DNA from: Bacillus sp. PK3_68
Lineage (GTDB): Bacteria > Bacillota > Bacilli > Bacillales > Domibacillaceae
Assembly (NCBI RefSeq): GCF_003600835.1
Contig: NZ_NQYC01000001.1
Coordinates: 2,188,001-2,252,000, forward strand
Reading direction: 5' to 3'
DNA: 64,000 nt
The translations under genes were made by a program, and so were the position numbers. The notes under the pieces were generated by a model, which saw only the letters and a list, made by a program, of their open reading frames with translations, made no database searches and was not told the origin of the DNA. This document shows, one piece after another, positions 45,708 through 53,688 of this stretch (positions are counted from its first letter, which is position 1; each line of letters starts with the position of its first letter).

Positions 45708-46082
45708 TTACCGGCTTGCTTTTAAGTTTTTTAGTATATTGATGACAAAGAGAAGGATACCTAGCACGGTCAGTGTAGCACCTGTGGCGACTCCTGCAGT
45801 GTAGGAAGAAGATTTTGTGGTAATCAGCAAGAATAAGGAGAGCATCATAATAGGCAAACCAATGTTGTGGAGCCAAACGTGGGCCTTTGCTATTCCATTA
45901 TGAGCGAGAGCGGGGAAAAGATGATAAACAATACCTGCAAGCATTAAAGCAGTCCAGCCAAGAAGATTTACATGTACGTGCACGCTCGTTAAGTCATAGG
46001 AATGAACGATAGACATGTAGTACCCCAATAGAACGCCTACCGCGAAGTACACAACAGAAATCTTAATTAACCGAATAGCCAT
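45708..46082 (-). CDS. Small heme-copper-oxidase subunit I-like membrane protein
   Basis: 124 residues with four transmembrane helices. SVHVHVNLLGWTALMLAGIVYHLFPAL contains the His-rich core (HVHVNLLGW, about 34-42) seen in the first helices of cytochrome oxidase subunit I. It lacks the rest of the oxidase. Such short homologues occur alone in Bacillus genomes; heme binding and role are unproven. It starts behind a GGAGG site. Confidence 0.7.
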   Translation of the reverse strand: MAIRLIKISVVYFAVGVLLGYYMSIVHSYDLTSVHVHVNLLGWTALMLAGIVYHLFPALAHNGIAKAHVWLHNIGLPIMMLSLFLLITTKSSSYTAGVATGATLTVLGILLFVINILKNLKASR

Positions 46083-46267
46083 TGTTACTCCTCCTTTCTT
46101 ATCTTAATTTATTGTGAAAGTTCGCTATAAATGACTCATCTGAAAAAAATTTTTCATAAGAAACTGCCCTCGCTCATGCTTGTTTTAGTTAAAAAAGTAA
46201 CCATCGTTAAACCTGTGCTAGACTATATATGTAAACAGCCGAAATTTAAATGAAAGGAAGCGAAGCA

Positions 46268-46486
46268 TTGAAAAAGTTTACTTTTGTCATTCCCATCATG
46301 ATTCTCGTTGGATCCCTCTCTTTGTGGATGCTTAACAAAGATTATTCGGAAATTCCCCTTCAAACAAGACTGTTAATTACGGCGGGTGCTGTCATTTTTT
46401 CAGGAATTATTTCTTATTTTTTACTGGGCAGCGATGGTGAGAATGCTACCTCTTCTTCCTCTGGAAAAAAAAGAAAAAGCAAATAG
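46268..46486 (+). CDS. Small two-helix membrane protein, unknown
   Basis: 72 residues from the TTG at 46268; GAAAGGAAG lies seven bases upstream, so it is preferred to the in-frame ATG at 46250, which would overlap that site. Two transmembrane helices (FVIPIMILVGSLSLWML, about 5-21; LLITAGAVIFSGIISYFLLG, about 34-53) are followed by a Ser-rich and Lys-rich tail. Not recognised. Confidence 0.65.
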   Translation: MKKFTFVIPIMILVGSLSLWMLNKDYSEIPLQTRLLITAGAVIFSGIISYFLLGSDGENATSSSSGKKRKSK

Positions 46487-46502
46487 CCAATTCTTTATAC
46501 GT

Positions 46503-46540
46503 AAAAAAGCGGACCCGAAGAATTTCGTGGTCCGCTTTTT
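46503..46540. terminator. Bidirectional terminator
   Basis: AAAAAAGCGGACC / GGTCCGCTTTTT hairpin with a 13-base loop between the small membrane gene and the convergent S-layer gene. Confidence 0.85.
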
Positions 46541-46574
46541 ATTCACCCTTTAACCTAGCAATCTACTCTGTCAG

Positions 46575-49040
46575 TTAGTTGACTTTCACATTGATTGATG
46601 AAGTAGCCAGCGCCACTTTTTCATCTTTTGGTGTAACATAAACCACTAACGTACCTTCCGCACCGTTAGCTACAGTACCTGCCACCATTCCTGAAGAAAT
46701 GGCAGGAGCTACTGAGAAGTCAGAGGATTTGCCAGAATAACTAACCGTTAATTTTCCTAATACCTCTTCATTGTCTTTCTTTTTATTTTTATTGAGATCT
46801 ACAAAGATATCTCCATTTGTATCTATCTGAGGCATTAACTCTCCATTGCTTAGCGTAACATTTTCTGGTTTTAGTACCACAACCTCTGTTAAAGCTCCTG
46901 CCTTCGTGATATCTTTCACTTCTTCAAATTTTACCGACTTAATTACAGGGGTAGAATCCGTCACCGTAATTGTGACCGTTTCTCTTGTTACCGTTCCTTC
47001 TTTAACAATGATTTGAGCAGTTCCCGCTTTTTTGCCGGTAACGGTGACTGTCTTTTTGTCTTCGTTTACCGCAACACTTGCCACATCTTCATCTGAAGAA
47101 GAAACTGAGTAAGCTCCACCAGCTAAAGCTTCAGAACCAATTTTAAATCCGCCTTGATTATATGTGTTCCAAACCAGATTCACTTGATTGTCTCCAGAAC
47201 CGAACGCCACGTCCAGCTTTAAGTCGTCTGTAGAATTAGCTGTTTCCAGCTTTCTGCTAGCGACTTTATTATCATCAGAAATCGAAACAGCAACAGTTTT
47301 TAAAACTTGCGCATTGTTGGCATCTTTGATTTCTAATGTTGTGTCTCCTTTAGCAGAAGCTTTTGATACCACTTTGAATTCAGCTTTGCCATCCTTTGCA
47401 CTGATTGTTGGATTCTCAGCAGCTGCGATTTCTGGATTTTTAGATGATATATTCAACTTGCCTTCATATTCATCCCCATATTGGTCAGACACAGTAAGTG
47501 AAACTGTATCACTATTTTCATTGTATAGTTTAACAGAAGACACACTTGAAGCAGCCGTGGCAGCCGTACGCGCTCCACTTACAACCGTTAATGGAACTTC
47601 TACCTTGGCAGCATCAGCCGTGATTGTAAACACAACTGCACCGGGCTTGATTGGCGTGATTTTGCCATCGCCATCAATGGTAGCCACTGTAGGATTAGAG
47701 GACTTGTAAGTAAGCTTTGGTGTGGCAATCGTAGCCCCACTTAGAGATGTGACCTTGCCTGCTGTCAATTGAGCCGCACCATCCTGGACAGATATCTTGC
47801 TGCTTTTTACAGTAACAGCCCCTTGGCTGACACCTGTTTCTTCAATAGACGATACATATTGATCAAAATTAAGGACTTTTGCTTCTTTTAGTTCAGACTC
47901 TACCTTCGTGTCTCCTTTTGTAAGGATAACTTTATACTTGAAAGTATCGCCTTCTTTAATTTTAGCTTCATCAATTTCACCCGTTGAAGCATCAGCTAAT
48001 ACTGAAGCAGTCGCTTGGAATTCTACTGTATATCCCGCTTGCTTTAATTGTTCAATATCAGCCGCTCCTGTACCATTATTAATGGTAAAAGAAAGGTACT
48101 GTTTATCTTTAACTGCATCCAGACGAACATCAGCTACAGCAACGGAAGTAACCTTTAATGAGTAAGTAAACGGAAATTGAGTGACTTTGTCTGCTGCGCC
48201 TTCCACCTTCTCAATAAAGTTTAATTTTAATTCTTTATCGAGCTCGAACGGTTTTTCAAATGTGATGGTAGCCGATGATTTATTCTCACTTACTTTATAA
48301 GCTACAACATTGTTCCCTTCTAAATTAAAATTTTCAGATTTTAATTGATCAAGAGCAGAACCCGTAACTTTGATCTCCTTATTGCTTAATGCACTTATTT
48401 CTACTACTTCAGGAGCAGCTGGATTTTCGTCATTTAACGTTTCTAATTTATAAAGGAAGATAGCCAGTTCTCCGCGTGTGATTGGATCAGATGTACCAAA
48501 TTTATTGTTTGCCTTTCCAGAAGTAATTTTGTTATCTACTAAAGCAGCCACAGCTTCCGTGTAACGGGAAGATACATCTGAGAATTTGACATTAGCTGTA
48601 TTTCCTTTGATTTTATAGGCTTTCGCAAGCATAAGCGCTGCCTCGCCGCGTGTAATAGAAGCATCTGAGCCGAATGATGTAGCTGTTTTACCGTTGATAA
48701 TGTTTTGTTCTTTTAACGCATCGACATAAGATTTGGCGCGGCCAGGAACATCTGTAAAACCAGAATCCTTCGCATTATTGATTTGCTCTTCAGTTAAAAC
48801 GGCTTTCGCTACCATAGAAGCTACGTCTACACGCTTGATTTCTTTGGCTGTGCCAAACTGTGTCGAATTAATCCCATTTGTTATTTTATGGTCTACTAAA
48901 TAATCAACTGCTTCCTTATAACGGCCGGAAACATCTGAGAAAGAGGCTGCTGCCATTGCAGGGGTAACAGCCGTTGCCACTAGCACAGCTGTTGCTGCTG
49001 TTGCAGTGAATTTTTGATACGATTTCGGTTGAAAAGCCAT
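46575..49040 (-). CDS. S-layer protein with SLH and bacterial Ig-like domains
   Basis: 821 residues. A signal peptide (FTATAATAVLVATAVTPAMA) and three N-terminal SLH domains (about 32-200; SFSDVSGRYKEAVDYLVDHK, GFTDVPGRAKSYVDALKEQN, KFSDVSSRYTEAVAALVDNK) anchor it to pyruvylated wall polysaccharide. The remaining 600 residues are beta-rich and acidic, with Big_2-type Ig modules (LTYKSSNPTVATIDGDGKIT near 450; YSVSSSDEDVASVAVNEDKK near 640). Composition is rich in Val, Thr, Ala and Lys and free of Cys, as in S-layer proteins. GGAGG precedes the ATG and TATAAT lies about 40 bases upstream, suiting high expression. It is a candidate for the main surface-array protein. Confidence 0.88.
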   Translation of the reverse strand: MAFQPKSYQKFTATAATAVLVATAVTPAMAAASFSDVSGRYKEAVDYLVDHKITNGINSTQFGTAKEIKRVDVASMVAKAVLTEEQINNAKDSGFTDVPGRAKSYVDALKEQNIINGKTATSFGSDASITRGEAALMLAKAYKIKGNTANVKFSDVSSRYTEAVAALVDNKITSGKANNKFGTSDPITRGELAIFLYKLETLNDENPAAPEVVEISALSNKEIKVTGSALDQLKSENFNLEGNNVVAYKVSENKSSATITFEKPFELDKELKLNFIEKVEGAADKVTQFPFTYSLKVTSVAVADVRLDAVKDKQYLSFTINNGTGAADIEQLKQAGYTVEFQATASVLADASTGEIDEAKIKEGDTFKYKVILTKGDTKVESELKEAKVLNFDQYVSSIEETGVSQGAVTVKSSKISVQDGAAQLTAGKVTSLSGATIATPKLTYKSSNPTVATIDGDGKITPIKPGAVVFTITADAAKVEVPLTVVSGARTAATAASSVSSVKLYNENSDTVSLTVSDQYGDEYEGKLNISSKNPEIAAAENPTISAKDGKAEFKVVSKASAKGDTTLEIKDANNAQVLKTVAVSISDDNKVASRKLETANSTDDLKLDVAFGSGDNQVNLVWNTYNQGGFKIGSEALAGGAYSVSSSDEDVASVAVNEDKKTVTVTGKKAGTAQIIVKEGTVTRETVTITVTDSTPVIKSVKFEEVKDITKAGALTEVVVLKPENVTLSNGELMPQIDTNGDIFVDLNKNKKKDNEEVLGKLTVSYSGKSSDFSVAPAISSGMVAGTVANGAEGTLVVYVTPKDEKVALATSSINVKVN

Positions 49041-49290
49041 GTATACATTCCTCCAATATTATCTAACATTTTCACAAGTTGCCATACATTCTACATTATA
49101 CAACAACATGCAGTAGATTGTATTTGCTGCTTTATATCCCCAATTGCGGGTTAAACATAGACTTAATATGATACCTGTTCCTGCCTCTTACTGCTTGTAT
49201 TGATGATATTCTCCCTAATAAATGCATTTTTTAATAAATACATACAATGTTAGGTTTATAGTTTTTATCGACAATATTATAAATATTTAA

Positions 49291-49332
49291 AGGCCAGCTT
49301 TTCCCACTGTAAAGTAAGGAAAAACTGACCTC
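49291..49332 (-). terminator. Terminator after the LysM-M14 peptidase gene
   Basis: AGGCCAGCTTTTCC / GGAAAAACTGACCT imperfect hairpin with a T/A-rich end on the minus strand. The 290 bases from 49041 up to here form the leader of the S-layer gene and an A/T-rich spacer. Confidence 0.6.
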
Positions 49333-49336
49333 TGTT

Positions 49337-50518
49337 CTATAGCAAGGAATGAATCAGTAATTTAGATACATCCTCGTAAATTTCATCAAATTGCGAAAGC
49401 GGAAGAGGATTTTCCCCTTCTCCGAGCTCAATTGTGAACCCTGGCTTGCGAAATTCCTGAATAAACCAATCTTTAAAGCCTGAATGGCTATCGACATAAC
49501 GGACAGCTTTGTAGCCGCTCACCCGGGAGAATCGTTTGGCGAGCCCTTCAGATTCAGGAGGTTCTAACCCTTCATATCCCCAATAGAATTCTTTTCCTTG
49601 TGTATGGAGAGCAATTAGCCTCTCGAAGCTTTCCTTCCGCACTAAAGCAGCCATCGCTTTTGTCTCTGGTTCAGACAGTGGCTGGTCTCCCGGAAAATCC
49701 CGGGAGGACGGTGCCTTTGGCTTCCGTGTTGCTTCATATTCCCAATTAGCAGGAAATTGCTTATTTAAGTCTACCCCCCGTATGTTGGCTTTCCAGCCTG
49801 AGAAGTCATAGCCTCCTTTATTGATCGCCACTACTTTTTCCTCCACTTCAGGCTGTGGACCATTAAGCACTAAGTTTACTCCATCTGGATCAACCATCGG
49901 CACAGCTGATAGCTGTGTTTCCATATATACAGGAAGGGCCCTCACTTCTTTTATGGTTAATTGATTCGTTAACGAAAGCAAATATTCGTTTAAAAACTGC
50001 ATCAAAATAGGAGTGGTAATCCATTCGTTCGCATGAAAAGAGGCGTTGATCTGTATCTTCCGATCTCCTCTGCCGATCCTCAAATCGTAAAGCGGCAAAC
50101 CAAGGACACTTTTTCCAGCTTCCTTTCTTTTCATAAACGGATAAATGGTTAGCAGCCGATGCATATCCCTTCTCATCTGTTGAAAATCATAAGGTTGCTT
50201 GCCATTCACAATCAGTTCAGTAACTCTTACCGGAATACGCACTTTTTGTCCGATTTGCAGTTCATTAGGATTTATATGGGGGTTCAACAACAATAATGCA
50301 TCTGCATCCATATCTTGAGCGGCAGCTAACTTCCAAAGCGTGTCCCCTTTTTGGATGGTCCGTATGGTTGCGGTGAACCCCGGAATTCGGATAGCCTGTC
50401 CAGGCTTCAATTTATTTATATCCATGTTTAGGTTTGAGTCAATGATCAGCGCAAGTGGAATGTCAAACAACTGGCTATAGTACCAGAAGGTGTCTCCTTT
50501 TCTCACAAGAATCTCCAT
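49337..50518 (-). CDS. LysM-M14 peptidase (gamma-D-glutamyl-diaminopimelate endopeptidase I type)
   Basis: 393 residues. Two N-terminal LysM domains (ILVRKGDTFWYYSQLFDIPL, about 3-46; IRTIQKGDTLWKLAAAQDMD, about 52-95) are followed by a zinc carboxypeptidase M14 domain (about 110-393). Zinc ligands are seen in NASFHANEW (His and Glu) and LIALHTQGKEF (His); the catalytic Glu lies in GFTIELGEG. There is no signal peptide. This exactly matches endopeptidase I of Lysinibacillus sphaericus (ENP1, about 395 residues), which cuts D-Glu-diaminopimelate bonds in spore cortex or released muropeptides. It starts MEILVRKGD and has no signal peptide, as ENP1. Confidence 0.9.
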   Translation of the reverse strand: MEILVRKGDTFWYYSQLFDIPLALIIDSNLNMDINKLKPGQAIRIPGFTATIRTIQKGDTLWKLAAAQDMDADALLLLNPHINPNELQIGQKVRIPVRVTELIVNGKQPYDFQQMRRDMHRLLTIYPFMKRKEAGKSVLGLPLYDLRIGRGDRKIQINASFHANEWITTPILMQFLNEYLLSLTNQLTIKEVRALPVYMETQLSAVPMVDPDGVNLVLNGPQPEVEEKVVAINKGGYDFSGWKANIRGVDLNKQFPANWEYEATRKPKAPSSRDFPGDQPLSEPETKAMAALVRKESFERLIALHTQGKEFYWGYEGLEPPESEGLAKRFSRVSGYKAVRYVDSHSGFKDWFIQEFRKPGFTIELGEGENPLPLSQFDEIYEDVSKLLIHSLL

Positions 50519-50584
50519 ACTGCCTTACAGCCCCCTTACAAAGACTTTTTACCATTGTATGTGGCCAACAGCAGAGCTATGACT

Positions 50585-50632
50585 AAGGGGTCGATCCTTC
50601 AACGCTTTATAGCGAGGAAGAATCGACCCCTT
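50585..50632. terminator. Hairpin after the deacetylase gene
   Basis: AAGGGGTCGATCCTTC pairs with GAAGAATCGACCCCTT (one mismatch) over a 16-base loop containing its own short stem. Only a weak T tract follows; it may terminate the deacetylase gene. Confidence 0.55.
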
Positions 50633-50636
50633 CTCT

Positions 50637-51890
50637 TCAATAAGTTCCTTCGATTTTTTTAATAAAGTCATCCATCGTATGAGCAGGGCTGATCCCCTGT
50701 CTTTTTAACGTATACGGATCATCCCCAAGCCTTACATTTCCTGTTTCGGTCGTAAAAGCAAGACGGATACCGGCTGCTTTGGCCGCTTCAATAGTATGAG
50801 GAGCGTATTGGCCCCACGGGTAAGCTAAATATTGGATAGAAGACGGGTCTTTAAGAGCTTGTCCAATATATTCCCGTCCCTTCACTAGATCCGCCTCAAT
50901 TTCTGCCGTTGTTTTTGAAACTAAATAAGGTACTTGCGTATCTTTTTCTCTTAAATGCATCCCATGGGTATGATGTTGAAAACTGAAAACACCTTCTGTT
51001 TCACTTATTTCCTTATGGCCCATGTACTGCAAGGTCATCGGATCCCACGGCTGTGCCTGGGCTTTCACCTTTCCTCCGATAACAAATACAACTGCTTTTT
51101 GCTGGTTTTGTTTCAAAATAGGGTACGCATACTTTTGAGTCGACAAGTAGTTATCATCAAATGTGACTACTGCGACTTTTCCAGGCAAGTTTTGATTGCG
51201 GGTTAAATAGGCATCCAATTCCTCCAGTGAAATCGTCCGCCATCCATTTTGTTTTAAATAATTCATTTGCTTTTCAAATTCCGCTACTTTGATGACCATA
51301 GAATTATTATAAAACGGCGTTTCCTGTGGATTCTCTACCATGTGGTGGTACATTAAAACCGGTATTCCCAAATCCTCTGTCACTTTATTCTTATGGATAT
51401 AACCAACCTGACCAGCAAAATTTATAAGATACCAATCTCCTGATTTCCTTACGACCGGATAACGGATGTTGCCTTTAATTATAGCTATCCCTTTTTGCTC
51501 TTTATCGATTCTGTTATATACCACAGCTTCTGACTTTGTAATAATTGATAAATTGGTATTGCTTGCTGCTTTTGTCGGCAGGCTTTTTTGTACTTTCTTA
51601 GCCACTAAGAGGCTTGAACTTTTTTTGACAAAAGCCATCCCATTTCCGAAAGAAATATAGTAATAGCCGTTGTCCTCTTTTAGCACTTCGTAAAATTGAT
51701 TGGGTAAAAGTGTTCCGACGGCTAGCGGGTTGCCACTTACTTGTTCGTAAGCTGCAACTTGCTGTCTCGCAGTTATCCATTTTGAAGAATAAGCAGCTTC
51801 TCCCTTTTCAACGAAAAGGCTATTCATCAAGACAAAAGAAATACTAATAATTAAAGCGATTTTACTACATAACCCCTTCAAAATTCCCAC
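50637..51890 (-). CDS. Secreted polysaccharide deacetylase with SH3-like region
   Basis: 417 residues with a signal peptide (IALIISISFVLMNSLFV). Residues about 40-165 form two SH3-like repeats (VGTLLPNQFYEVLKEDNGYY; AIIKGNIRYPVVRKSGDWYL). The NodB-type catalytic domain (about 172-417) begins PVLMYHHMVENP; motif 1 is AVVTFDDNYLS, where the usual Gly of TFDDGY is Asn, and motif 2 is FSFQHHTHGMH. It would remove acetyl groups from N-acetylated wall glycans. A GTG start at 51890 is used; a TTG three codons later is an alternative. Confidence 0.88.
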   Translation of the reverse strand: MGILKGLCSKIALIISISFVLMNSLFVEKGEAAYSSKWITARQQVAAYEQVSGNPLAVGTLLPNQFYEVLKEDNGYYYISFGNGMAFVKKSSSLLVAKKVQKSLPTKAASNTNLSIITKSEAVVYNRIDKEQKGIAIIKGNIRYPVVRKSGDWYLINFAGQVGYIHKNKVTEDLGIPVLMYHHMVENPQETPFYNNSMVIKVAEFEKQMNYLKQNGWRTISLEELDAYLTRNQNLPGKVAVVTFDDNYLSTQKYAYPILKQNQQKAVVFVIGGKVKAQAQPWDPMTLQYMGHKEISETEGVFSFQHHTHGMHLREKDTQVPYLVSKTTAEIEADLVKGREYIGQALKDPSSIQYLAYPWGQYAPHTIEAAKAAGIRLAFTTETGNVRLGDDPYTLKRQGISPAHTMDDFIKKIEGTY

Positions 51891-52122
51891 TCTTTTCTAT
51901 AAAATAGCTATATTTTATTAATCAAACAACCATACTATAGTAACATAAGAAACTACTAATAAAAAGAAGAACATGAAAATAATGCCTACCATCCCATTCC
52001 TCTCTTTTCTAGATTCTCTTAAAAAACAAGGCTGTTTTTTCAATAATTGATTGGAGCAGAAAGCATCCGGCTGCAGGAAAAATCAACCACCGAATATAGC
52101 AGGGCCGTTAAATACATACATA

Positions 52123-52161
52123 AATAAACAAGGAGCCTGCTAATCAGACTCCTTGTTTATT
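52123..52161 (-). terminator. Terminator after the lipoprotein gene
   Basis: AATAAACAAGGAG / CTCCTTGTTTATT hairpin. Confidence 0.8.
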
Positions 52162-52179
52162 CTTCCTCTATAATAGTAG

Positions 52180-53118
52180 TTATCTCATGTAAATATTAAC
52201 GAGTTCATAGCATCTTTCCCTTGTGAGCCGTGCTTGCGTGATCACATATTGCACAGACGCAAAAGACCCTCCTTCATATGCCGCGGCTTCTGCATTGGCT
52301 GTACGATCTCTATATTTGATCCACTGGCGCTGCTTATCTCTCAAACTTTTCATTTCACTGGAAGAGAGCTGGGTCTTCAGCACACCATAAATCTCATTCA
52401 GCGCATCATCCCACTTTTTGTAGATAGCTCCCTGTGCTTCTTGCATTTCCGCTGTAGTACCGTTTTCATACATGTAGGTTAAATCTGCTAAGCTGCCGTC
52501 TATATTATATAACTTTTGCAGATACTTATCTTTTTTACTGGCAGCCGCCTCCGCCTCAGCACGCGCTCTTTCTTTTTCCTCTAAAGCCTCAGCTGCTTTC
52601 TGTTGTTGCAGCCGCTCATTGATAGATTCCTCAATGCTGCTTACCTCATCTGAAAATTGAGAGAGCTCTTGGTTTTTCTTCAGTTCATTGATAGAAGCCT
52701 GTGCATCATCATAATTGCCTTGCCCGATAGAATTCTTTATCTCTTCTAACTTTTTTGCTACCTCTCCAGATTGCTCTTTTTGACTCTTTGCTGTTTTAAC
52801 ATGCTGTTCTAATTCCTTTTTAATGCTTCCTGCCAAGTCTTCCTCTCTAAGCAGGCTATTTGCTTTCTTTATCGCATCTTCCCATTTAGCATCCTCTATC
52901 TCTTTCTTCACTTCATTATAAGCAGTCAAATCTTCATAAAGTCCTTTCGCTTCCTCATCTTTTGGCTTTTCATCCATCGCCAGTTCAAATGAAGCCTGCG
53001 CCTTATCAAACTCCCCGTTTGCCAATGCCAGTTTCCCCTGTTCCATTGCTTTATCATAGGTACCGTTACTGCATCCGGCTAACAAAATCAATGTCAATAT
53101 TGCTCCTGCCCTCTTCAT
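52180..53118 (-). CDS. LprI-like (DUF1311) lipoprotein
   Basis: 312 residues from the ATG at 53118 with GGAGGAA upstream; the frame is open for another 118 codons but lacks a start signal. The lipobox LILLAGCSNG gives a lipid-modified Cys at residue 15. TPR-like helices (ALANGEFDKAQASFELAMDE) and a long charged coiled coil (about 100-210) lead to a DUF1311/LprI domain (about 225-312), with KWDDALNEIYGVLKTQL, LRDKQRQWIKYRD and the paired Cys-containing RLTRERCYELVN. LprI-type domains inhibit lysozyme in other bacteria; the role here is unknown. Confidence 0.85.
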   Translation of the reverse strand: MKRAGAILTLILLAGCSNGTYDKAMEQGKLALANGEFDKAQASFELAMDEKPKDEEAKGLYEDLTAYNEVKKEIEDAKWEDAIKKANSLLREEDLAGSIKKELEQHVKTAKSQKEQSGEVAKKLEEIKNSIGQGNYDDAQASINELKKNQELSQFSDEVSSIEESINERLQQQKAAEALEEKERARAEAEAAASKKDKYLQKLYNIDGSLADLTYMYENGTTAEMQEAQGAIYKKWDDALNEIYGVLKTQLSSSEMKSLRDKQRQWIKYRDRTANAEAAAYEGGSFASVQYVITQARLTRERCYELVNIYMR

Positions 53119-53688
53119 AAGTTCCTCCTGAATGATGATAATTGGTAAGTATAAAGTACCATAATCTATTAGCTGAGTATATAGGTTGTGATAAATTGGA
53201 CACTTTCTGCAGCTGCCCTCCCAGCTCTTGCTATCATCTATACAAACGAGACTAGGAGGACAATCGATGACACCTCTCCTTCTGCCAAAACTGCAGCCGT
53301 TGAAGGCGGCAAAATCCTCACTATCAGAAAAACCGTCAACTGGCTGGCTACCAGAAGAAAGTGGTTGATTTAACAGGAAAAGCATCGTGCTCCGATGGAT
53401 TGCCGTGCACAGCCACTTTCCCGTCGCTGCCTTAAATGGCATAAAATAAGGGTTCAGCCTCCCTAGTCGCATGAAAACGATAGAAGACTAAACCCTTAAT
53501 ATCTCATATGCATGAATCGACAAGCATAGAAATCCATTCTAATACATTGAAAAAAATACGATCCTATGGTAAATTTATATAGATAAACATTGTATTATTA
53601 ATTTAAGTATATTATCCCTATTTTAATTATATAATACAATCTGTTTGTTAGTCAACACTTATATTTATTTTTTTAAGGGGTGTTTGCT
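53119..53688. other. Intergenic region with an unresolved small frame
   Basis: About 570 bases. On the plus strand AGGAGG lies seven bases before an ATG at 53267 that opens only 33 codons (to 53368); two other frames stay open across the same stretch to about 53440, so a frame-broken short gene is possible but no family is recognised. The part 53500-53688 is A/T-rich and contains the promoter of helD. Confidence 0.3.

Noticed and set aside
52180-53472. N-terminal extension of 118 residues on the LprI-like lipoprotein
   Set aside because: A lipobox signal peptide and a GGAGGAA site mark the start at 53118; the upstream frame is chance.
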